From Roseovarius sp. (GTDB lineage: Bacteria > Pseudomonadota > Alphaproteobacteria > Rhodobacterales > Rhodobacteraceae): a stretch of DNA of 64,000 nt. Under the pieces are notes generated by a model. That model did no database searches. It was not told where the DNA came from and worked only from the letters and a program-made list of their open reading frames with translations. Shown here in pieces: positions 46,607 to 55,393 of this stretch; within the stretch, counting starts at the first letter, position 1, and each line of letters starts with the position of its first letter. The stretch is from the NCBI RefSeq assembly GCF_030373445.1, contig NZ_JAUCYU010000001.1:372001-436000 (forward strand), in the 5' to 3' direction. A program made the translations under genes and the position numbers.

Positions 46607-47073
46607 CCGCCATGCAACGGCCAAGCACCGAACAGGTCTGGCACTGGCTGAATGAGATCCCCGACCCGGAGATCCCGGCGATCTCGCTCACCGACCTCGG
46701 CATCATCCGCGATGTCGCTTGGGCCGACGACACCCTCACCGTCACCGTCACGCCCACCTATTCCGGCTGCCCGGCCACCTCGCTTATCAACATGGAGATC
46801 GAGGCCGCCCTGCGCGCCCACGGCATCGACAAGCTGACCCTCAAGCGCCAGCTCAGCCCGGCCTGGACAACCGACTGGATGACCGAGGAAGGCCGCGCCA
46901 AGCTCGAAGCCTACGGCATCGCGCCCCCGCAACCGGCCGGCGGCCCCAAGGCCTGCCCCCGCTGCCAAAGCGACAACCTCGAACGGCTCAGCCAGTTCGG
47001 CTCCACCCCCTGCAAAGCCCAGTGGCGCTGCCGCGACTGCCTCGAACCCTTCGACTATTTCAAGTGCATCTGA
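46600..47073 (+). CDS. paaD: phenylacetate degradation protein PaaD (Fe-S maturation)
   Basis: MIP18/DUF59-family protein thought to help assemble the iron-sulfur centre of the epoxidase system. 157 aa. The DUF59 core has IPDPEIPAISLTDLGIIRDV and the conserved Cys in TPTYSGCPATSL. The C-terminal zinc-ribbon has CPRC, then TPCKAQWRCRDC, and ends FDYFKCI. The start is ambiguous: ATG 46600 overlaps paaC by 7 bases, GTG 46603 by 4, and ATG 46612 not at all. Confidence 0.93.
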   Translation: MVTAMQRPSTEQVWHWLNEIPDPEIPAISLTDLGIIRDVAWADDTLTVTVTPTYSGCPATSLINMEIEAALRAHGIDKLTLKRQLSPAWTTDWMTEEGRAKLEAYGIAPPQPAGGPKACPRCQSDNLERLSQFGSTPCKAQWRCRDCLEPFDYFKCI

Positions 47074-47081
47074 GAAACGCC

Positions 47082-48158
47082 ATGTCCCGGTTCCACGATC
47101 TCGAAGTCACCGATATCCGCAAGACCATCCGCGACGCCGTGGTGGTCACCCTCAGGCCCGTCAACGGCGCGGCCGAGCATTTCGACTTCACCCAGGGCCA
47201 GTACCTGACCTTCCGCCGCGATTTCGACGGCGAGGAACTGCGCCGCTCCTACTCGATCTGCGCCGGCAAGGAAGACGGCGTGCTTCAGGTCGGCATCAAG
47301 CGCGTCGACGGCGGCGCCTTCTCGACCTGGGCCAACGAAGACCTGCAACCGGGCGAGGTGCTGCAGGCCATGCCCCCGATGGGCGGCTTCTTCACCCAAC
47401 TCGACCCCGCGAACCGCAACAACTACCTCGGCTTCGCCGGCGGCTCGGGCATCACGCCCGTCCTCTCGATCATCAAGACCACGCTGGCGCAGGAACCCAA
47501 CTCCACCTTCACGCTGGTCTACGCCAACAAGGGCGTGAACACGATCATGTTCCGCGAGGAGCTCGACGACCTCAAGAACCTCCATCTCGGCCGCTTCAAC
47601 GTCATCCACGTGCTGGAAACCGACGCGCAGGAAATCGACCTTTTCACCGGCCTCGTGACGGAAGAAAAATGCGCCCAGCTGTTCGACAGCGGCTGGATCG
47701 ACGCCGCCTCCATCGACACCGCCTTCATCTGCGGGCCGGAGCCGATGATGCTCGGCATCGCCTCGGCGCTGCGCAAGGCGGGGCTCGACGACGCCAACAT
47801 CAAGTTCGAGCTCTTCGCCTCCGCCCAGCCCGGCCGCCTCAAGCGCGCCACCCTGCCCAAATCCTCCGACAGCAAGGCCGACACCACCACCGTCGCCATC
47901 ACGCTCGACGGCGCCACCCGCACCGTCACCGCCGACAAGGACCAGAGCATTCTCGAAGCCGCCCTCGCCAGCGACCTCGACGCCCCCTTCGCCTGCAAGG
48001 CCGGCGTCTGCTCCACCTGCCGCTGCCGGGTGATCGAGGGCGAGGTCGAAATGCTCACCAACCACGCGCTCGAGGATTACGAGGTCGAAAAGGGCTACGT
48101 GCTCTCCTGCCAGTCCTACGCCCTCACCGACCGCGTCACCGTCGACTACGACCAGTAG
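47082..48158 (+). CDS. paaE: phenylacetyl-CoA epoxidase reductase subunit
   Basis: FAD/2Fe-2S reductase that feeds electrons from NADPH to PaaA. 358 aa. The flavin-binding barrel has RRSYSICAGKEDG near residue 55. The nucleotide domain has FAGGSGITPVLSIIKTTL and ICGPEPMM. The plant-type ferredoxin domain at the C-terminus has CKAGVCSTCRCRVIEG plus a later Cys (VLSCQSY). It starts 8 bases after paaD and lies in the same operon. Confidence 0.96.
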   Translation: MSRFHDLEVTDIRKTIRDAVVVTLRPVNGAAEHFDFTQGQYLTFRRDFDGEELRRSYSICAGKEDGVLQVGIKRVDGGAFSTWANEDLQPGEVLQAMPPMGGFFTQLDPANRNNYLGFAGGSGITPVLSIIKTTLAQEPNSTFTLVYANKGVNTIMFREELDDLKNLHLGRFNVIHVLETDAQEIDLFTGLVTEEKCAQLFDSGWIDAASIDTAFICGPEPMMLGIASALRKAGLDDANIKFELFASAQPGRLKRATLPKSSDSKADTTTVAITLDGATRTVTADKDQSILEAALASDLDAPFACKAGVCSTCRCRVIEGEVEMLTNHALEDYEVEKGYVLSCQSYALTDRVTVDYDQ

Positions 48159-48172
48159 AGGAGGCCGCCCAA

Positions 48173-48931
48173 ATGGCCGAGGACATGCCCCTTTCCGACT
48201 ACCTCGCACAAGGCGGCAAGCTGACCAGCCCGGCCAACGTGCCCCCGCGCTACCGCGCCGAACTGCTCAAGATGATGGCCAGCTTCGTCGACAGCTCCCT
48301 CGCCGGTGCGGCGGGCTTCGCCGACCTCATCAACTCCGGCCCCGGCATCAAGGAACGCATCGCCGCCGCCCGGATCGTGCTGGAAAAGACCGACAACGCC
48401 GACCGCGTCCTGCGCATCATGGGCGAATTCGGCGCCGACACCGACCGCTACGCCAACCACCACCCCTGGACGGCCCGACTGGAACGCGACGCCGATATCG
48501 GCACCCGGCGGGGCGAGCACGACATGCGCCTTTCCGTCCTCAACTACCCGATCGACGGCTGGGCCGACGCCGTGGTGATGAACCTGCTGATGGGCCGTGC
48601 CGTCGTGGTGCAGTTGGGCGAGATGATCCACGTCTCCTACCAGCCCCTGTCGGAAGCCTTCCGCGCCATCCTGCCGGTCGAGGAGCACCACGCCGTCCTC
48701 GCCCGCGAAGGCATCGACCGCCTCCTCGAAACCGAGGACAAGGCCACCCTGCAAACCTCCGTCGATTACTGGTGGCCCCGCGTCGCCGCCTCCTTCGGCA
48801 CCACGACATCACAGAAATTCGACGCGCTGAAAGCCATGGGCCTCCGCCACACCCCCAACGTCGAACTCCGCGCCAGGTGGGAAACAGAAACCGACCGCAC
48901 CCTCAACAGCCTCGGCCTGGCAAGCCCCTAA
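48173..48931 (+). CDS. PaaA/PaaC-like ferritin-fold protein of the paa operon
   Basis: 252 aa, preceded by AGAGGAGG. Helices such as YPIDGWADAVVMNLLMGRAV and LSEAFRAILPVEEHHAVLAR are clearly of the phenylacetic-acid-catabolic protein family. The first metal-ligand segment reads EKTDNADRVLRIM where PaaA has [11 protein letters not shown], so an E-x2-H is missing. The second, EEHH, is kept. It may be a structural or regulatory paralogue like PaaC rather than an oxygenase; the function is not known. It starts 14 bases after paaE and ends the operon. Confidence 0.8.
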   Translation: MAEDMPLSDYLAQGGKLTSPANVPPRYRAELLKMMASFVDSSLAGAAGFADLINSGPGIKERIAAARIVLEKTDNADRVLRIMGEFGADTDRYANHHPWTARLERDADIGTRRGEHDMRLSVLNYPIDGWADAVVMNLLMGRAVVVQLGEMIHVSYQPLSEAFRAILPVEEHHAVLAREGIDRLLETEDKATLQTSVDYWWPRVAASFGTTTSQKFDALKAMGLRHTPNVELRARWETETDRTLNSLGLASP

Positions 48932-48955
48932 ACCGCCCCGCGCGCACCACCACCC

Positions 48956-48977
48956 GTCCCGGCCCCCGAGCCGGGAC
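48956..48977. repeat. dispersed hairpin repeat B, copy 2
   Basis: GTCCCGG...CCGGGAC hairpin, 24 bases after the last paa-cluster gene. It could act as its transcript end. Confidence 0.75.
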
Positions 48978-48998
48978 CTCGCGCCCCTCGCGAAACCC

Positions 48999-49020
48999 GT
49001 AGGGTGGGTGCCAACCCACC
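48999..49020. repeat. REP-like hairpin repeat A, copy 7
   Basis: GTAG head, GGTGGGT-GCCA-ACCCACC, identical to copy 6. It lies between convergent genes. Confidence 0.8.
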
Positions 49021-49027
49021 AAACCCC

Positions 49028-50173
49028 TCACATCGCCGCGCGATACAGCTCCGCCAGGTTCTCCTCGTTGAGTTCCACCGGGTTCCCCCCACAGCTCGGG
49101 TCGGTCACCGCGTCCTTCACCAGCGCCGGGATGCTCTCCTCCGTGACGCCAAGCGCCGCCAGCCCCTTCGGAATCCCCAGCCGGTCATTGAACCCGTCCA
49201 CGAAGGCCCGGAACCCGTCGAACCCGCCCTCGATCCCGAGATACGGCGCCGCCCGGTCGAACCGCTCGGCAATCACCGGCCCGTTGAACGTCAGAACCGC
49301 CGGCATGCACACCGCATTCGTCGTCCCGTGATGCGTGCCGAAATGCGCCCCCACCGGGTGGCTCAGCGCATGGATCGCCCCCAGACCCTTCTGAAAGCCC
49401 ACGGCCCCCATCGCGGCGGCGCTCATCATGTGCGCCCGCGCCTCGATATCCCCGCCATCGTCATAGGCCCGCGGCAGGTTCTCGATCACCAGCTTCATTC
49501 CCTCCAGCGCGATGCCCTGGCTCATCGGGTGGTAATGCGGGCTGCTGAACGCCTCGACGCAATGCGCGAACGCATCGAGCCCCGTGCCGGCCGTGATCGG
49601 CTTCGGCATCCCCACCGTCAGCTCCGGGTCGCAGATCACCACCGCCGGAAGCAGCTTCGGGTGGAAGATGATCTTCTTCACATGGGTGTCGGAATTCGTC
49701 AGCACCCCGGCCCGGCCCACTTCCGACCCGGTCCCGGCGGTCGTCGGCACCGCCACGATCGGCGCGATCTTTTCGGCATCGGCCCGCGTCCACCAGTCGC
49801 CGATATCCTCGAAATCCCACACCGGCCGCGTCTGGCCCGCCATGAACGCCACCAGCTTGCCAAGGTCGAGCCCCGAGCCGCCGCCGAACGCGATCACCCC
49901 GTCATGCCCGCCCTCGTGATAGGCCGCCACCCCGGCGGCAAGGTTCATCTCGTTGGGGTTCGGATCCACCTCCGAGAACATCGCCCGGCCCAGCCCGGCC
50001 GCCTCCATCCGCTCCAGCACGCCCTGCGTCACCGGCAGCCCGGCCAGCCCCCGGTCCGTCACCAGCAGCGGCCGTTTCATGCCGGCGGCGGCACAGGCCT
50101 CGCCCAGCTCCGCGATCCGCCCCGCCCCGAATTTCACCGCGGTCGGATACGACCAGTTGCCCACAAGACCCAT
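49028..50173 (-). CDS. iron-containing alcohol dehydrogenase
   Basis: 381-aa group III (Fe) dehydrogenase that interconverts alcohols and aldehydes/ketones with NAD(P)H. The nucleotide-binding GGGSGLDLGK lies near residue 95. Metal ligands are spread over DAFAHCVEAF, IHALSHPVGAHFG and THHGTTNAV. The ATG at 50173 has AAGGGG upstream; 42 further in-frame codons upstream run through repeat C and are not protein-like. Substrate unknown. The phosphatase gene lies 132 bases upstream on the same strand. Confidence 0.93.
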   Translation of the reverse strand: MGLVGNWSYPTAVKFGAGRIAELGEACAAAGMKRPLLVTDRGLAGLPVTQGVLERMEAAGLGRAMFSEVDPNPNEMNLAAGVAAYHEGGHDGVIAFGGGSGLDLGKLVAFMAGQTRPVWDFEDIGDWWTRADAEKIAPIVAVPTTAGTGSEVGRAGVLTNSDTHVKKIIFHPKLLPAVVICDPELTVGMPKPITAGTGLDAFAHCVEAFSSPHYHPMSQGIALEGMKLVIENLPRAYDDGGDIEARAHMMSAAAMGAVGFQKGLGAIHALSHPVGAHFGTHHGTTNAVCMPAVLTFNGPVIAERFDRAAPYLGIEGGFDGFRAFVDGFNDRLGIPKGLAALGVTEESIPALVKDAVTDPSCGGNPVELNEENLAELYRAAM

Positions 50174-50206
50174 GCCTGTCCCCTTGTCCCTTGCGGGGGC
50201 TTGCCG

Positions 50207-50243
50207 CCCCCGGCTTTCATCTTTCCAGAAACACTCAAATCCC
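50207..50243. repeat. dispersed repeat C, copy 3
   Basis: CCCCCGGCTTTCATCTTTCC followed by AGAAACACTCAAATCCC. An associated hairpin GGGGGC-n5-GCCCCC lies at 50194-50210. Confidence 0.75.
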
Positions 50244-50305
50244 GGCCCCGCCACCGGCGCCGTCGCCCGCCACTCTATCGGCGCCGCCGCTACATGCAAC
50301 TGGGG

Positions 50306-50797
50306 CTAGCGCTTACGGGCCCAGTCATACTGCGCCGCCGTCTCCACTGCACAAGGTCTGACCGCCCTGAGCCGTTTCAGCGCCGGCCCCGGCTTCTCGC
50401 CACAGGCCACCATCAGCTTCAGCGCGGCGGTCCCCGACCGCCCGCAGCCGCCCATGCAATGGATCAGAACCCGGCCCCCGCCCCTCAGCGCGGCACAGGC
50501 GCGCTCGCTGGCGGCCTCCCACAGCGCCTCGGCCTCGCCCGTGGGCACGCCGAAATCATGGCACGGGATATGATGCCACCGTGCCCCGGAATTGAGCAGT
50601 TCCGAGCCAAGGTCGCCTGCCCCCGCCGCCACCATCTCGACCTCCGTCACCATCGAGATCACCAGCGCCGGCTTCCAGTCCTTCATGTGGGCGATATCCT
50701 CGGCATAATGCCCCCCGCGCCCCGGCATCGGCGCGATGGCAAGGATGCCACGCGCCACCGGCAGGCCGAAGATCACGAATCCCGACATCGCCTCCAT
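50306..50797 (-). CDS. dual-specificity / tyrosine phosphatase-like protein
   Basis: 163 aa, cytoplasmic. The CX5R active-site loop is HCMGGCGRSG, with nucleophile Cys114 and phosphate-binding Arg120. A candidate general acid is Asp81 in CHDFGVP. The fold order (ALVISMVTEVEM, then HDFGVP, then the P-loop) fits the atypical dual-specificity group. Start alternatives are 50797 and 50788. The target is unknown. The metallopeptidase gene begins upstream on the same strand, with its stop 1 base from this start, so the two are likely co-transcribed. Confidence 0.85.
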   Translation of the reverse strand: MEAMSGFVIFGLPVARGILAIAPMPGRGGHYAEDIAHMKDWKPALVISMVTEVEMVAAGAGDLGSELLNSGARWHHIPCHDFGVPTGEAEALWEAASERACAALRGGGRVLIHCMGGCGRSGTAALKLMVACGEKPGPALKRLRAVRPCAVETAAQYDWARKR

Positions 50798-50798
50798 C

Positions 50799-51635
50799 TC
50801 AGATCCGGTCCGCCCCGAACGTGTCGCAGGCCCCCGGATCGCCGTTCTCGTAGCCCCGCGCGAACCACCCCGCCCGCTGCTCCGACGTGCCGTGCGTAAA
50901 GGTATGCGGCTGCGGCACCCGGCCCGCGCGTTCCTGCAGGTAATCGTCGCCGATCCGCCGCGCGGCGTTCAGCGCCTCCTCCACGTCACCGGGTTCCAGC
51001 AGGCCATCGACGTTCCGCGCCCAGACGCCGGACAGGCAATCCGCCTGCAACTCCAGCCGAACGGTCAGCGCGTTGGCCTGCGCCTTGTCACTCGCCTGCC
51101 GCATCCGGTTCACCTCCGGCAGGATGCCAAGCTCGTTCTGCACGTGATGCGCCACCTCGTGGGCGATCACGTAGGCAGCGGCGAAATCTCCCTTCACCCC
51201 AAGCTGCCGGCCCAGCGTCTCGAAGAACGCGGTGTCCAGGTACGCCTTTTCATCCGCCGGGCAATAGAACGGCCCCGTCGCCCCGGACGCCCCGCCACAG
51301 GGGCTCTGCGTCACGCCGGAAAACAGCACCAGCACCGGCGGCACGTAGTCCCGCCCGAACGCGTCGGGAAAGACCTTCGTCCAGACCTCCTCGGTCGTGG
51401 CCAGCACCTGGCTCGCGAACTGCCCCGCCTCCTGCTCTTCGGCCGACAATTCCCTCGGCGCCTCGCCCTGCGAGAACGGGTCCTGCCCCTCCAGCAGCGG
51501 GGTGATGTCCACCCCCGCGAAATAGGCGATCGCCACCACCACCAGCAGGCCGACGCCGCCGATCCCGGCACCCGCCCGGCCCGACCGCCGCCGGTCCTCG
51601 ACATTCCGGCTCCGCCGGATACCCCTCAGCCGCAT
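50799..51635 (-). CDS. neutral zinc metallopeptidase, YpfJ family
   Basis: 278 aa, membrane-anchored. A basic N-terminus (RLRGIRRSRNVEDRR) is followed by one hydrophobic helix (GVGLLVVVAIAYFAGV, about residues 28-45) and an extracytoplasmic zincin domain. The zinc motif is IAHEVAHHVQN; a later Glu ligand is likely in RLELQADCLSGVWA. The family signature CGGASGATGPFYCPAD is present. Substrates of this widespread family are unknown. The ribosome site is GGGAGAG 4 bases before the ATG at 51635. It is followed directly by the phosphatase gene. Confidence 0.92.
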   Translation of the reverse strand: MRLRGIRRSRNVEDRRRSGRAGAGIGGVGLLVVVAIAYFAGVDITPLLEGQDPFSQGEAPRELSAEEQEAGQFASQVLATTEEVWTKVFPDAFGRDYVPPVLVLFSGVTQSPCGGASGATGPFYCPADEKAYLDTAFFETLGRQLGVKGDFAAAYVIAHEVAHHVQNELGILPEVNRMRQASDKAQANALTVRLELQADCLSGVWARNVDGLLEPGDVEEALNAARRIGDDYLQERAGRVPQPHTFTHGTSEQRAGWFARGYENGDPGACDTFGADRI

Positions 51636-51718
51636 GGTCTCTCCCCCCGGGGAAAATGGAACACGACCACCACTATAAGCAGCTTTGCGGCACCCGGAAA
51701 AGCCTGTTGCGTCGCCGC

Positions 51719-53239
51719 CTATCCCGGCCCGCCCACCACCTGCCCCGGCCGCGCCTCGGCCCAGCCCCGCAGGAACGCCGCTATGTCCTCGCGCCCGCAT
51801 TGCCCGATCAGGGCCCTTGGCAGCGCCACCCCCTGCTCCAGCGCCAGCCGCGCACAGCCGATATGGTCCCGCTCGGCCCTGGCCGGGTTGTTTTCCGCCC
51901 CGTGCAGGATGGTCGACAACAGCGTGCCGCCATAGCCGTTCACATGGCCCAGGTCGGGCGACAGCGACAGGAACCACGCCAGCACCTCCGGCTTGCCCTC
52001 CCACCCGGCCGCATGGGTCGGCGTCACCTTCTCATGCGCATCCGCCGCGTCATAAGGCAGGCCCAGCGCCACCAGCCGCCGCATGTGATCCAGCCGGTCG
52101 GGCAAATGCACAAGCTCCCGCAAAAGCCCCCGGAACGCACGCGGCAACGTCTCGGGGTCGATATACTCCCCAGGGCTCTCACCCCCCTCCGCCGCACGCG
52201 CCAGCAGCGCCTCCTCCCGGCTCAACGCCCGGTCCACGCCCCGCGCCTCCAGCGCCTCCACCAGCGCCCTGTTCCCGTAAACCCGCGCCATCGCGTAGGC
52301 GCTCACCCCCTGCCAGCGCCGCGCCGTCCCGGCCCCGGCGTCCAGCAACAGCTCCACCATCCGCGCATCGTTCATCCGCCGCGCGGCATGGTGCAGCGCC
52401 GAAATCGCGCCCCCGGCTTCGCCCTCCTCCGCCTTCGCCCCATGCGCCAGCAACATCTCCACCGCCGCGTGATCGTGGAAATCCATCGCCCGGAACAGCG
52501 CGTTCGTCCCCTTCGGATCGGCCCCCGCCGCCAGCAGCATCCCCAGCGCCCGATGATGCCCCAGCTCCGTGGCGTGATAGAGCGACTCGCCGTCATCCGG
52601 ATCGGCCCCCTGCGCCAGCAGCCACTCCGCCAGCACCATGTTGTCCGCATGCCCCACCGCGCCATAAAGCGCCGACAGAACCGGCCCCCCCGGCGCCTCG
52701 GCAAACCCGTCATTCACATCCGCCCCATGCTTGCGCAACGCCTCCGCCACGCCCAGCATGTCCGCCGCCAGCTCCGGCCGCGCATGAATCCACCGCGAGA
52801 ACGCCAGGTGCAATATCGGCGTCCGCGGTCCCAGCTTCGCCACCGCCAGCCCCGGCTCCCTCGCCAGCGCCGCCTCGACGGCCTCCCGCCGGTAGAGCGC
52901 GCATTCCAACCCGAACTGCCCGTCCGCCAAATCCGGGAACCGCGCCAGCAACGCCTCCACCCGCGCCACCTGCCCCCGGAACAGCGCGACCTTCAGCTGC
53001 TGCAACGCCGCCGCCCGGTCCATCCCCATCGCCTCGGCGGCCGCCTTCAGCCGGGGCCAGCTCTCGAACCCCGCCTCCCGCGCCACCGCGTGCAGGAAAT
53101 CGGCGCGCACCAGCGCCTCCGCCGGCTTGCCCGGCCCGTACTGTTTCAGCCGCTCCACGGCCCAGGCCTCGCCCGCCGCATGGGCGCGCTGCATACGTTT
53201 GGCCGCGAATCGCAGCCCGTTAAGGGAAAGATCATCCAT
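51719..53239 (-). CDS. ankyrin-repeat protein
   Basis: 506 aa, no signal peptide or membrane helix. The N-terminal ~110 residues are helical (LKAAAEAMGMDRAAALQQL). Ankyrin repeats then run from about residue 120 to 440, with consensus pieces such as ALRKHGADVNDG, EWLLAQGADPDDGESLYHATELGH, MLLAAGADPKGTNALFRAM and TPTHAAGWEGKPEVLAWFL. Such proteins mediate protein-protein contacts; no enzymatic domain is visible. It is not obviously co-transcribed with the metallopeptidase, 83 bases downstream. Confidence 0.88.
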   Translation of the reverse strand: MDDLSLNGLRFAAKRMQRAHAAGEAWAVERLKQYGPGKPAEALVRADFLHAVAREAGFESWPRLKAAAEAMGMDRAAALQQLKVALFRGQVARVEALLARFPDLADGQFGLECALYRREAVEAALAREPGLAVAKLGPRTPILHLAFSRWIHARPELAADMLGVAEALRKHGADVNDGFAEAPGGPVLSALYGAVGHADNMVLAEWLLAQGADPDDGESLYHATELGHHRALGMLLAAGADPKGTNALFRAMDFHDHAAVEMLLAHGAKAEEGEAGGAISALHHAARRMNDARMVELLLDAGAGTARRWQGVSAYAMARVYGNRALVEALEARGVDRALSREEALLARAAEGGESPGEYIDPETLPRAFRGLLRELVHLPDRLDHMRRLVALGLPYDAADAHEKVTPTHAAGWEGKPEVLAWFLSLSPDLGHVNGYGGTLLSTILHGAENNPARAERDHIGCARLALEQGVALPRALIGQCGREDIAAFLRGWAEARPGQVVGGPG

Positions 53240-53408
53240 GATCCGGGTTCCTCTCGATCAGGGGCCCGCGATCCGCCAGTCCGGGCAAGAGAAAACCGAA
53301 ATATGTACCGGTCGTCCGTCGTAGGCAGGTGCGCACGCTTTCCGCGGATCAGGCGGCCCCCTGCAAAAGGCCGTGCCCTCATCTTACACCGCCAGCCACC
53401 CGGCGCAT

Positions 53409-53446
53409 CCCCCAACTTTCACTTTTCCAGAAATACTCAAATCCCC
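53409..53446. repeat. dispersed repeat C, copy 4
   Basis: CCCCCAACTTTCACTTTTCC followed by AGAAATACTCAAATCCCC. Almost identical to copy 5 at 61660. Confidence 0.8.
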
Positions 53447-53484
53447 ACACCAGCCCCACGCACCGCCACCCGCCATTCATCCCC

Positions 53485-53537
53485 GTCCTGCCTTGCCGGG
53501 GCGGGGCGGGCGGGCGGGAGCCCCGGCAAGGCAGGAC
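53485..53537. promoter_or_regulatory. 17-bp inverted repeat with five-G-run loop upstream of dnaX
   Basis: GTCCTGCCTTGCCGGGG (53485-53501) and its exact reverse complement (53521-53537) flank a 19-base loop. G runs at 53498-53501, 53503-53506, 53508-53510, 53512-53514 and 53516-53518, each one C apart, match the canonical quadruplex pattern. It ends 77 bases before the dnaX start. Confidence 0.75.
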
Positions 53538-53614
53538 ACCCTGCACCAATCCCCCGGTGGACGCCGGGCGCAACTCCCCTTACCTTGCCCCTCGAAGCCC
53601 AGAACAGGACCCCC

Positions 53615-55393
53615 ATGACCGACGCCGACTCCCAAGCCGCCTACCAGGTTCTGGCCCGCAAGTACCGGCCCGAGACCTTCGCCGACCTCGTCGGTCAGGA
53701 TGCCATGGTCCGCACCCTCAAGAACGCCTTCAAGGCCGACCGCATCGCCCAGGCCTTCATCATGACCGGCATCCGCGGCACCGGGAAGACCACCACCGCC
53801 CGGATCATCGCCAAGGGCATGAACTGCATCGGCCCCGACGGCCAGGGCGGCCCGACGACGGATCCCTGCGGCCAATGCGAACACTGCAAGGCGATCATGG
53901 AAGGCCGCCATGTCGACGTGCTGGAAATGGACGCGGCCTCCCGCACCGGCGTCGGCGACATCCGCGAGATCATCGACAGCGTCGCCTACCGCGCGGCCTC
54001 GGCCCGCTACAAGATCTACATCATCGACGAAGTTCACATGCTCTCGACCAGCGCCTTCAACGCGTTGCTCAAGACGCTCGAGGAACCCCCCGCCCACGTG
54101 AAGTTCATCTTCGCCACCACCGAGATCCGCAAGGTGCCGGTCACCGTGCTCTCCCGCTGCCAGCGCTTCGACCTGCGCCGCATCGACCCCGAGCAGATGA
54201 TCGCCATGCTCCGCCGCATCGCCGATGCCGAGAAAGCCCAGATCGCCGACGACGCCCTCGCGCTGATCACCCGCGCCGCCGAAGGCTCGGCGCGCGACGC
54301 CACCTCGCTCCTCGATCAGGCCATCTCCCACGGCGCGGGCGAAACCACGGCGGAACAGGTCCGCGCCATGCTGGGGCTGGCCGACCGGGGCCGCGTGCTC
54401 GACCTCTTCGACCTGATCATGAAAGGCGATGCCGCCGGCGCGCTCGGAGAGCTCTCCGGCCAGTATGCCGAGGGCGCCGACCCGATGGCGGTCCTCCGCG
54501 ACCTCGCCGAGATCGCCCACTGGGTCAGCGTCGTCAAGATCACCCCCGAGGCCGCCGAAGACCCCACCATCGGCCCCGACGAACGCGACCGCGGCCGCGC
54601 CATGGCCGAGGCCCTGCCGATGCGCGTCCTCACCCGCATGTGGCAGATGCTGCTGAAATCGCTGGAAGAGGTGGCCCAGGCGCCCAATTCGATGATGGCC
54701 GCCGAGATGGCCGTCATCCGCATGACCCATGTCGCCGAGCTTCCCGCGCCCGAAGACCTCGTTCGCCGGCTACAGGACGGCCCGCCGCCCCAGCCCCCCG
54801 CCGGCGGCCCGGCGCCCGGCGGCCCCGGCGGCGGCGGCCACGCCCCGGCCCCCACCGGCCACACATCCGCCTACAGCTCCGGCGTCTCCGCCCAGACCGG
54901 CGCCTCCGGCCCCTCCGGCCAGACCACCGCGCTCGCCGCCCAATCCGACACGGCGCTGGCGCATTACCCCACCTTCGACCACGTGGTCGAGCTGATCCGC
55001 GCCCACCGCGACGTGAAGCTCTTGGTCGAGGTCGAAACCTGCGTCCAGCTCGCCGCCTACCGCCCCGGCCGGATCGAGTTCTGCCCGACCGACGACGCCC
55101 CCGCCGACCTCTCGCAACGGCTCGGCGCCGCCCTGCAACGCTGGACAGGCAACCGCTGGGGCGTCTCGGTCGTCAGCGAGGGCGGCAAGCCCACCATCGC
55201 CGCCACCCGCGACGCCGCCCGTATCGCGCTCGAGGACGAGGCCAAGACCCACCCCATGGTACAGGCCGTCTTCTCCGCCTTCCCCGGCGCCAAGATCACC
55301 GGCATCCGCACCCCCGAGGAACAGCAGGCCGAGGCCCAGGCCGAAGCCCTGCCCGAAGTGGACGAAGAATGGGACCCCTTCGAGGAGGACTGA
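53615..55393 (+). CDS. dnaX: DNA polymerase III subunit tau/gamma
   Basis: Clamp-loader ATPase that organises the replicative polymerase. 592 aa. Walker A is GIRGTGKTTTARI near residue 50. The four-Cys zinc module is MNCIGPDG...PCGQCEHC. Walker B / DExx is YIIDEVHMLS, sensor 1 ATTEIRKVP, and the SRC motif VLSRCQRFDLRR. After residue 370 a Pro/Gly-rich linker (PPPQPPAGGPAPGGPGGGG) leads to the tau C-terminal domain that ends EEWDPFEED. It heads the dnaX-ybaB-recR replication/repair cluster. Confidence 0.97.
   Translation: MTDADSQAAYQVLARKYRPETFADLVGQDAMVRTLKNAFKADRIAQAFIMTGIRGTGKTTTARIIAKGMNCIGPDGQGGPTTDPCGQCEHCKAIMEGRHVDVLEMDAASRTGVGDIREIIDSVAYRAASARYKIYIIDEVHMLSTSAFNALLKTLEEPPAHVKFIFATTEIRKVPVTVLSRCQRFDLRRIDPEQMIAMLRRIADAEKAQIADDALALITRAAEGSARDATSLLDQAISHGAGETTAEQVRAMLGLADRGRVLDLFDLIMKGDAAGALGELSGQYAEGADPMAVLRDLAEIAHWVSVVKITPEAAEDPTIGPDERDRGRAMAEALPMRVLTRMWQMLLKSLEEVAQAPNSMMAAEMAVIRMTHVAELPAPEDLVRRLQDGPPPQPPAGGPAPGGPGGGGHAPAPTGHTSAYSSGVSAQTGASGPSGQTTALAAQSDTALAHYPTFDHVVELIRAHRDVKLLVEVETCVQLAAYRPGRIEFCPTDDAPADLSQRLGAALQRWTGNRWGVSVVSEGGKPTIAATRDAARIALEDEAKTHPMVQAVFSAFPGAKITGIRTPEEQQAEAQAEALPEVDEEWDPFEED

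Larger units (their letters stand above)
53240..53614. other. 375-base gap between ankyrin gene and dnaX
   Basis: Divergent promoter region. It holds a C repeat (53409-53446) and a 17-bp inverted repeat with a G-run loop (53485-53537). No coding sequence is supported in any frame. Confidence 0.75.

Noticed and set aside
53615-55393. Programmed frameshift producing gamma from dnaX
   Set aside because: No A-rich slippery heptamer with a following hairpin is visible at the end of the ATPase domain; the tau frame is continuous.
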